A stretch of DNA of 7,101 nt from NCBI GenBank assembly GCA_905479515.1, contig CAJQMX010000266.1, forward strand, positions 1-7,101, read 5' to 3'. The notes below the pieces were generated by a model. The model was not told the origin of the DNA. It ran no database searches and worked only from the letters and a program-made list of their open reading frames with translations. This document shows positions 1-4,316 of the stretch, in pieces (position 1 is the first letter of the stretch; each line of letters begins with the position of its first letter). The translations under genes and the position numbers were made by a program. Source of the stretch: an uncultured Parasphingopyxis sp. (GTDB lineage Bacteria; Pseudomonadota; Alphaproteobacteria; Sphingomonadales; Sphingomonadaceae).

Positions 1-928
1 CTGCGAGCTTTGAGAGCAGCACGGACATGGTCTGGCCGCCGGAACAACCACCCGACACATTCACTTTGTCCGACCCGGTGATTTCCTGCACCGTAGCAAG
101 CGCGCGGATGCAGGCATCGACATATTCGTCCATGCCCCAGACGCCCATCGCTTCGGTCGGATTGCGCCAGCTGATGACAAATGTCTGGATGCCGTGATCG
201 ACCTGGAACTTCACCACGCTCTTGTCGGATGAAAGGTCGTTGATATACATTTTGTTGATCTGCGGCGGGATGGTGAGCTGCGGGATCGCATACACTGTTT
301 CAGTGGTCGGCTGATATTGGATCAGCTCCATCATCTCGTCCCGATAGACAACAGCGCCGGGCGATGTGGCGACATTTTCGCCGAGCTTGAACGGCTTTTT
401 GTTGACCTGGCTGACCATGCCCTTGTTCTTGGTCATATCCTCATAGGCGTTTTTCAGGCCCTTGATGAGGGATAGCCCACCACTGTCGATCGCCCGCTTC
501 TGCGCCATCGGGTTGCCGGCAAAGCTGTTGGTGGGAGACAGCGCATCGATCACGATCTGTGAGATGAAGCTCGCCCGATCCTTTTCCAGCGCATCAAGCT
601 CAAGATCATCGATCCAGGTCTTGGTGCCTTTCTCGACCGCGAGAAAATATTGCATCCCGGCTTTATAGAAGGGGTTGAAGGTAAAGGCCGCGTCCATGAA
701 CCGCTTGTCGCGCGGGTTGGGTGCGAGTTCCGACTTGCCCGTCATGATCTGCACAACGTCTTCGGAGAAGCTCTTCGCATGCTTGAAGGTCTTTTGCGGA
801 TCGGTCGCGGTTTCCCGCAACAGCATTGCGATGGCCCCGACAAAATCCTCGCGCGCCAGACCGACAAGTGGCCCCAATGCCATTGTTGCTTCTGGTTCGC
901 CTTCCAGTGTCGATCGACCCTGCGCCAT
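1..928 (-). CDS. phaC: Poly(3-hydroxyalkanoate) synthase, class II-like, N-terminal 309 residues (cut by left edge)
   Basis: Polymerises (R)-3-hydroxyacyl-CoA into polyhydroxyalkanoate at the surface of cytoplasmic storage granules. My translation of the minus strand gives 309 codons without a stop. Residues about 72-255 match the PhaC N-terminal domain: RFMDAAFTFNPFY (76-88), DALSPTNSFAGNP (128-140), ATSPGAVVYRDEMMELIQY (187-205), IPPQINKMYINDLS (220-233) and ISWRNP (252-257). The alpha/beta-hydrolase core starts after that, with the lipase-like box GGCSGG around the presumed nucleophile Cys295; the Asp and His of the triad lie off the edge. The NSGG/SGGLSLIKG-type segment and the position of the Cys resemble Pseudomonas class II (medium-chain) synthases more than class I enzymes. 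The start is the ATG at 928-926, preceded about 6 nt away by GGGAGAG (941-935). The family is sure; the class assignment is from memory of family sequences. Confidence 0.93.
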   Translation of the reverse strand, partial: MAQGRSTLEGEPEATMALGPLVGLAREDFVGAIAMLLRETATDPQKTFKHAKSFSEDVVQIMTGKSELAPNPRDKRFMDAAFTFNPFYKAGMQYFLAVEKGTKTWIDDLELDALEKDRASFISQIVIDALSPTNSFAGNPMAQKRAIDSGGLSLIKGLKNAYEDMTKNKGMVSQVNKKPFKLGENVATSPGAVVYRDEMMELIQYQPTTETVYAIPQLTIPPQINKMYINDLSSDKSVVKFQVDHGIQTFVISWRNPTEAMGVWGMDEYVDACIRALATVQEITGSDKVNVSGGCSGGQTMSVLLSKLA

Positions 929-980
929 GCAACTCTCTCCCGTTTTTCTTTGCAACGTGGCGTGAAAAGGGCCGGGCTGT

Positions 981-1008
981 CAAATGATTACGGGCAAATG
1001 ATTATGGG
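981..1008. repeat. Two tandem 14-bp direct repeats in front of phaC
   Basis: The unit CAAATGATTAYGGG occurs twice head to tail (981-994 and 995-1008) with a single C/T difference. Read on the minus strand, the end of the second copy supplies the TTG of a perfect TTGACA (983-978). The hexamer 17 bp further on, CCACGT (960-955), is a poor -10, so the promoter itself is uncertain. The location between the upstream small gene and phaC suggests an activator or repressor site acting on phaC; this is inference. Confidence 0.5.
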
Positions 1009-1015
1009 CGCAGCG

Positions 1016-1207
1016 TCAGTGAAGTTTGGCGATCTTCAGCCCATCTTCTTTGGCGCGTTTCTTGATGGACTCTTCACTGCGCGTCATCGCCTTTGCGATT
1101 TGCTTGCGCGGCATGCCCTTTTTCGCGAGCCGGTGCAGCTTCTGGATCTCGTCACTGGTCCAGGCCTGTTTGTGTCGTTCGAAACGCTTTTCTGCCATGC
1201 CCCCCAT
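1016..1207 (-). CDS. Small helix-turn-helix (Myb/SANT-like) protein, 63 aa
   Basis: A basic 63-residue protein with the pattern W-T-x-D-E-I-x-x-L-H-x-L-A-x-x-G (residues 16-31), then PRKQIAKAMTRSEESIKKRA (33-52) and a GL pair (56-57). This is the three-helix layout of small Myb/SANT-like or GcrA-like HTH proteins, in which the RSE.SIKKRA segment would be the recognition helix. About a third of the residues are Lys or Arg, which fits DNA binding. It lies on the same strand as phaC, 87 bp upstream, and may be co-transcribed with it or regulate it; no target is known. Met1 (1207) and Met4 (1198) are both possible starts and neither has a clear Shine-Dalgarno. A GATAAT hexamer (minus strand, 1247-1242) could be its -10, without a good -35. 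No specific family name recognised. Confidence 0.7.
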   Translation of the reverse strand: MGGMAEKRFERHKQAWTSDEIQKLHRLAKKGMPRKQIAKAMTRSEESIKKRAKEDGLKIAKLH

Positions 1208-1280
1208 TCACAGCATATCGGCGGCGGATGCAATGGACAGGATTATCCCACCCTGCCGCCTTCATCTTTTTCTCCATCTG

Positions 1281-1298
1281 ATGCACTATCCTGTGCAT
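1281..1298. promoter_or_regulatory. Perfect inverted repeat overlapping the ycaQ start codon
   Basis: ATGCAC (1281-1286) and GTGCAT (1293-1298) are perfect 6-bp arms around a 6-bp spacer, TATCCT. The right arm includes the first two bases of the ycaQ ATG. As DNA this is a typical operator geometry for a dimeric repressor; as RNA it would be a 6-bp hairpin hiding the start codon. Regulatory role is inferred only. Confidence 0.4.
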
Positions 1299-2472
1299 GG
1301 GTTTGAAAATTTCCAATCGCGATGCACGCAGGCTCTGGATTGACGCGCAGGGGCTTTCGGAAACACCCACAGGTCCGCTCGATGTGATGACCATTATCCG
1401 CCGGCTGGGTTTTGTCCAGCTCGATACGATCCAGGCGGTGGCCCGTGCGCATCACCATATCCTCTGGTCCCGCAACCAGAATTATCGCGAGCCCATGCTG
1501 GACCGGTTGTTGGCCGAGGATCGGGCGATTTTTGAGCATTTCACCCATGATGCCTCGGTGCTTCCCATCGAAACCTATCCCTATTGGCGCCGGCAATTTC
1601 AAAAGCTGGGAGAAAAGACCGGGCGTTGGGCGCAGGTGCGCTCCATGGTCGACGCCGGTGAGATGGCGGCTATCAGGGCGCGCATCGAAGCCGAAGGCCC
1701 GCTTTCCACCCATGCTTTCAACACCAGGAAAACGTCGAAAGAAATGTGGGCACGCCCGCCGCATAAGCTCGCGCTTGATCAAATGTGGTATGCGGGAGAA
1801 CTGGCGACGTCACACCGCAGGAACTTCACCAAATATTACGATCTGAGCGAGCGGGTGATCCCGGATCATGTGCGAGACGAAATGGTTGACGATTCTGGCC
1901 AGGTTGACTGGCTGTGCCGTTCGGCGCTGGAACGGCTGGGGTTCGGTAGCGAGGGCGATGTCATGCGTTTCTGGGGCGCGACGGCGCTCGGTGAGGTAAA
2001 GGCATGGCGGCAGGCGGTCGATCACGAGTTGACCGATGTCGAGATTGCCTGCGCGGATGGCAGCGTGCTCACGCTCTTCGCTCCGGCAAATATCGAGGAG
2101 CGGCTGGCGAAGCTTCCCGCCCCAACAACCCGCCTGCGTATCCTCAACCCCTTTGATCCGGTTGTGCGGGATCGATCCCGTCTCTCACGCCTGTTTGGCT
2201 TTGACTATCGGATCGAGATCTTCGTCCCTGCGGCCCAACGCAAATGGGGCTATTATGTCATGCCGATCCTCGAAGGGGACCGCTTTGTCGGGCGCATAGA
2301 AGCCAAGGCGGACCGCAAGAAGGGCACATTGACTGTCCATAAAGTCTGGCCGGAACCAGGAGTGAAATGGGGGCAGGGACGCTGGCGCAAGCTGGAGGCC
2401 GAGATTGATCGGCTGGCCCGGTTCGTCGGGACGCCGAACGTGATTTGGGACCAAGGAGCGCGCAATGACTGA
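1297..2472 (+). CDS. ycaQ: YcaQ-family winged-helix DNA glycosylase
   Basis: A 391-residue member of the HTH_42/YcaQ (COG3214) family, monofunctional DNA glycosylases that remove bulky alkylated bases and unhook interstrand cross-links in the cytoplasm. The catalytic motif is Q41-L-D43 in VQLDTIQAVARAHHHILWSR, the QxD form of E. coli YcaQ rather than the QxQ of Streptomyces AlkZ. Other family landmarks are IFEHFTHDASVLPIETYPYW (78-97), the GELATSHRRNFTKYYDLSERV stretch (167-187), NPFDPVVRDRSRLSRLFGFD (284-303), YRIEIFVPAAQRKWGYYVMP (304-323) and GRIEAKADRKKGTL (332-345). Length is normal for the family and the gene looks intact. No Shine-Dalgarno precedes the ATG at 1297, so the start may be leaderless or controlled by the overlapping inverted repeat. 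It is translationally coupled to the following acetyltransferase. Confidence 0.93.
   Translation: MGLKISNRDARRLWIDAQGLSETPTGPLDVMTIIRRLGFVQLDTIQAVARAHHHILWSRNQNYREPMLDRLLAEDRAIFEHFTHDASVLPIETYPYWRRQFQKLGEKTGRWAQVRSMVDAGEMAAIRARIEAEGPLSTHAFNTRKTSKEMWARPPHKLALDQMWYAGELATSHRRNFTKYYDLSERVIPDHVRDEMVDDSGQVDWLCRSALERLGFGSEGDVMRFWGATALGEVKAWRQAVDHELTDVEIACADGSVLTLFAPANIEERLAKLPAPTTRLRILNPFDPVVRDRSRLSRLFGFDYRIEIFVPAAQRKWGYYVMPILEGDRFVGRIEAKADRKKGTLTVHKVWPEPGVKWGQGRWRKLEAEIDRLARFVGTPNVIWDQGARND
2453..2458 (+). promoter_or_regulatory. Shine-Dalgarno of the GNAT gene inside ycaQ
   Basis: AAGGAG sits 6 nt before the ATG at 2465, within the last codons of ycaQ. It fixes the start of the acetyltransferase and supports re-initiation by ribosomes finishing ycaQ. 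Confidence 0.8.
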
Positions 2473-3088
2473 ACTCGATATCCATCTGCCTGAGGGCATG
2501 CGCAAGGCTGCGCTGTCGGATTGGCGTACGATCGGCGCGATCACCGGTGATGCGTTTCAGAACGATCCCGTGTCGCGCTGGGTTTTCGGCAACAAGCGGC
2601 CCATGCCGTCGGTATTCGGGCGGCAGGCCCGCGATATCTATTTGCCGCGCGGGATCTGTCATCTTGCTGGCGATGATGGCGCAACCCAATGGCTGTTGCC
2701 CGGCGCAAGCAATGCAATGCCTTTGGCCGGGCAATGCAACACGGCATGGCATATGATCCGCGGAGACGGTTTCGGCGCGCTACGGCGGGGAATGACTGCG
2801 GAGCGCAATATGGCGCGGCATCACCCCAAGGAACCGCATGTCTATCTCTATACGATCGCGGTCCGCTCTTCAGCGCAGGGCAAGGGTGTTGGCCGCGCGC
2901 TTCTCGCACCGATGCTGGCGGCTTGCGACAAGGCCGGTATGCCCGCCTATCTGGAAAATTCTAATCCGCGCAACCATGCGCTCTATGCTGCGCATGGGTT
3001 TGCCCATGTCCAGCATTTCGACGCTGGGCCGGGTGGCCCGCCGCTGGAAGCGATGTGGCGTGAACCGAGGCGCGGCGATCAGCGTTAA
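2465..3088 (+). CDS. GNAT-family N-acetyltransferase
   Basis: A 207-residue protein that should transfer an acetyl group from acetyl-CoA to an unknown amine. The acetyl-CoA-binding motif A is IAVRSSAQGKGVGRALL (131-147) with the Q/R-x-x-G-x-G/A core at Q138-G139-K140-G141-V142-G143. Motif B follows as YLENSNPRNHALYAAHGF (162-179), with Glu164, Asn170 and Tyr174 as conserved positions. The N-terminal part, AFQNDPVSRWVFG (30-42), is typical of a large subgroup of bacterial GNAT proteins annotated only generically. The gene overlaps the end of ycaQ by 8 bp, shares its strand, and has its own Shine-Dalgarno, so the two are one transcript. The substrate cannot be read from the sequence; the pairing with a repair glycosylase hints at detoxification or protein modification, which is speculation. 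Confidence 0.88.
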   Translation: MTELDIHLPEGMRKAALSDWRTIGAITGDAFQNDPVSRWVFGNKRPMPSVFGRQARDIYLPRGICHLAGDDGATQWLLPGASNAMPLAGQCNTAWHMIRGDGFGALRRGMTAERNMARHHPKEPHVYLYTIAVRSSAQGKGVGRALLAPMLAACDKAGMPAYLENSNPRNHALYAAHGFAHVQHFDAGPGGPPLEAMWREPRRGDQR

Positions 3089-3180
3089 AAATGATGGGCT
3101 GATAAACGGATGCCGCACGCCAGATCATTTCAGGATGGTCAGCCATCTCCACAGAACGGCAGCACTTATCAGGCTAAAGC
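3089..3180. other. Convergent intergenic region with weak stem-loops
   Basis: This gap separates the converging ends of the GNAT gene and hspQ. It contains a 7-bp inverted repeat, AAATGAT (3089-3095) with ATCATTT (3124-3130), a small hairpin GATGG-TCAG-CCATC (3134-3147), and AGGCT-AA-AGCCT close to the hspQ stop. None is followed by a T-run on either strand, so no intrinsic terminator can be called. Confidence 0.3.
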
Positions 3181-3564
3181 CTAATGGCGGTGTTCGCGCC
3201 TCAGGGTGTAGCGCCCCTGGGTAATGCCATCAAATATGCCCGGAATCGCCGGATGATCGATCGGCTCTTCGCTTTCGTCATGCAGCAGGTTTTGCTGGCT
3301 GACATAGGCGACATAGCTGCTCTCGGTATTTTCGGCGAGCAGATGATAAAAGGGCTGATCCTTGCGGGGGCGGATATCCTCCGGAATGGCTTCATACCAA
3401 TCGTCGCTGTTCGCAAAAACCGGGTCGATATCGAAAATCACGCCGCGAAAATCGAACATGCGATGCTTTACGATATCACCGATCGTAAAGTTCGCATGCG
3501 CAACAGGCGGTGCGTTTTTCGCGAATATGTTGCGTTCGCGCGGGGAGGGAATATCCGGGTCCAT
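3181..3564 (-). CDS. hspQ: Heat-shock protein HspQ (YccV-like / hemimethylated-DNA-binding fold)
   Basis: HspQ is a small cytoplasmic protein; in enteric bacteria it is heat-inducible, affects DnaA levels, and acts as a specificity factor for the Lon protease. This 127-residue copy carries the domain at about residues 24-112: FTIGDIVKHRMFDFRGVIFD (26-45), DPVFANSDDWYEAIP (47-61), RPRKDQPFYHLLAEN (65-79), YVAYVSQQNLL (84-94) and GRYTLR near the end. The RPRKDQPFYHLLAE core is diagnostic. It is longer at the N terminus (about 22 polar, poorly conserved residues) than the E. coli protein, as seen in other alphaproteobacteria. The ATG at 3564 has no Shine-Dalgarno, and the promoter places the RNA start almost on it. 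It stands alone, divergent from the tRNA-Ser gene and convergent with the GNAT gene. Confidence 0.94.
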   Translation of the reverse strand: MDPDIPSPRERNIFAKNAPPVAHANFTIGDIVKHRMFDFRGVIFDIDPVFANSDDWYEAIPEDIRPRKDQPFYHLLAENTESSYVAYVSQQNLLHDESEEPIDHPAIPGIFDGITQGRYTLRREHRH

Positions 3565-3571
3565 GGCTTAT

Positions 3572-3601
3572 AATGTAGGTTGGCCCCCCTCTGGTGACAA
3601 G
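3572..3601 (-). promoter_or_regulatory. hspQ promoter, fits alphaproteobacterial heat-shock (sigma-32) consensus
   Basis: Reading the minus strand, CTTG (3601-3598) is followed by 18 bp and CCTACATT (3579-3572). The alphaproteobacterial heat-shock consensus is CTTG-N17/18-CYTATNT, so only one defined -10 base differs. The same DNA also reads as a housekeeping promoter, TTGTCA-N17-TACATT. Either way the start of transcription falls about 7 nt on, at or one or two bases before the ATG (3564), implying a leaderless message. Confidence 0.6.
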
Positions 3602-3608
3602 CACACAC

Positions 3609-3635
3609 TTGGCAAGCGCTGTGGGGTAAGCTAAT
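3609..3635 (+). promoter_or_regulatory. tRNA-Ser promoter
   Basis: TTGGCA (3609-3614), 17 bp, then TAATGC (3632-3637), the latter within GCTAAT (3630-3635), which resembles the Caulobacter-type -10 GCTANA. It is followed directly by a G+C-only stretch, GCGCGCC (3636-3642), the kind of discriminator found at stringently controlled stable-RNA promoters. Its -35 lies 8 bp from the -35 of the divergent hspQ promoter. Transcription would begin near 3643, leaving a leader of roughly 45 nt before the mature tRNA. Confidence 0.55.
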
Positions 3636-3657
3636 GCGCGCCGCTCAAACGGCCCGC

Positions 3658-3673
3658 CCGGCAGCAATGCCGG
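3658..3673 (+). other. Leader hairpin with GCAA tetraloop upstream of tRNA-Ser
   Basis: CCGGCA (3658-3663), loop GCAA, TGCCGG (3668-3673): a perfect 6-bp stem capped by a GNRA tetraloop, ending 16 nt before the tRNA. It would form in the pre-tRNA leader and could guide processing or protect the 5' end; no T-run follows, so it is not a terminator. Confidence 0.5.
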
Positions 3674-3689
3674 TGTACCTTATCTATGC

Positions 3690-3778
<89 letters not shown>

Positions 3779-3838
3779 AATTTCGACCTTTTCATTTACA
3801 TTCGAAGAGATGTGCTTCTCGGCAGTTAGCGAGTGCGC

Positions 3839-3896
3839 TGTTAGGAACACTGGCTGGGGTCACAGAATTCTGTGAGGGCCATTTAACTTCCTAACA
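3839..3896. repeat. Concentric palindrome between tRNA-Ser and the integrase remnant
   Basis: The centre is a perfect 16-bp palindrome, TCACAGAATTCTGTGA (3860-3875). Outside it, TGTTAGGAA (3839-3847) and TTCCTAACA (3888-3896) form perfect 9-bp arms. Both pairs share the same axis (3867.5), while the 12 bp between inner and outer arms on each side are essentially not symmetric. The right arm ends on the A of the ATG of the integrase-like frame. A recombinase core/arm site or a dimeric regulator's operator are both possible; no T-run follows, so a terminator is unlikely. Confidence 0.6.
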
Positions 3897-4129
3897 TGTG
3901 GCGCCGCGCGATGAGGAAATCGCCTGTCTCATATCTTCAGCGCCGAAACGGACCCTATCATTTCCGCATGCGTATTCCGATGGCATTTCGCAGTGCGTTG
4001 GGCCGTGCAGATGCCGGCGTTGCGCACCATGACAGGCTGCTGCTTTACCGCATGAGGCGCGAGCTGGTGTCGTCTACGTCCGATCCGGTGGGTGTCTGGG
4101 TGGTCGTTGAGGATCGCTCCATGCGATAG
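3896..4129 (+). pseudogene. Remnant of a tyrosine recombinase (N-terminal DUF6538-like segment only)
   Basis: A 77-codon frame whose residues 12-37 (SYLQRRNGPYHFRMRIP, then MAFRSALGR) match the N-terminal pattern of many alphaproteobacterial phage and island integrases: a YLxRRxGxYxFRxRIP strand pair followed by a leucine-glycine-arginine helix end. After residue about 39 the similarity ends, and none of the core-binding or catalytic domain (R...HxxR...Y) follows in any frame before 4316. A full integrase is around 400 residues, so this is a decayed stump. Either ATG at 3896 or ATG at 3911 could have been the start; neither has a good Shine-Dalgarno. Its place directly downstream of a tRNA 3' end is the classic position of an island integrase. 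The family match is by eye; a genuine small protein of unknown function remains possible. Confidence 0.5.
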
Positions 4130-4237
4130 AGGTTCGGTATCGTCACTTTAACTTGGCAGACCACGGAAATCCAAAGCAACTACAATTGCCTTAAGAATTG
4201 GTATGACATAAAATTCAACATAGGTATAGTTTAGTGG

Positions 4238-4265
4238 TTGACACATGAGTTCGAATGCTTATGCC
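4238..4265 (+). promoter_or_regulatory. Putative promoter of the TonB-dependent receptor
   Basis: A perfect TTGACA (4238-4243) is followed 16 bp later by TATGCC (4260-4265), a moderate -10. The 4150-4237 stretch upstream is clearly AT-richer than the flanking genes and could act as an UP-like element. The spacer carries an imperfect inverted repeat, CATGAG (4244-4249) with CTTATG (4258-4263), one G-T mismatch, which could be an operator. Apart from the stump and these sites I see nothing else in 4130-4316. Confidence 0.5.
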
Positions 4266-4280
4266 AAGGGGCAGAACAAG

Positions 4281-4313
4281 CTGTCAGAAGACAGAGTATA
4301 ACCTTGGGAGGGG
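4281..4313 (+). promoter_or_regulatory. Leader hairpin and Shine-Dalgarno of the receptor gene
   Basis: CTGTC-AGAA-GACAG (4281-4294) forms a 5-bp hairpin in the predicted short leader. Twelve bases later comes the purine-rich GGGAGGGG (4306-4313), 3 nt before the ATG at 4317, which decides the start codon in favour of this ATG. Confidence 0.5.
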
Positions 4314-4316
4314 TCA

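Noticed and set aside
650..1306. Long plus-strand reading frame of 218 codons across the phaC start and the small HTH gene
   Set aside because: It is antisense to two frames with recognisable protein families, has no family motifs itself, and spans a clear intergenic region.
1243..1782. Minus-strand frame of 179 codons inside ycaQ
   Set aside because: Antisense shadow of the conserved YcaQ domain; high G+C content keeps the opposite frame open.
3601..3689. Possible SRP (4.5S) RNA between hspQ and the tRNA because of a GGCAGCAATGCC hairpin
   Set aside because: The conserved GGAAGGAAGCAGCC core of bacterial SRP RNA is missing; a tRNA promoter and leader explain the region.
4249..4256. GTTCGAAT shared with the tRNA T loop, as a possible distal attachment site
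   Set aside because: Only 8 bp match and the flanking tRNA sequence (CCCACCCTCTCCGCCA) is not repeated there; chance is sufficient.
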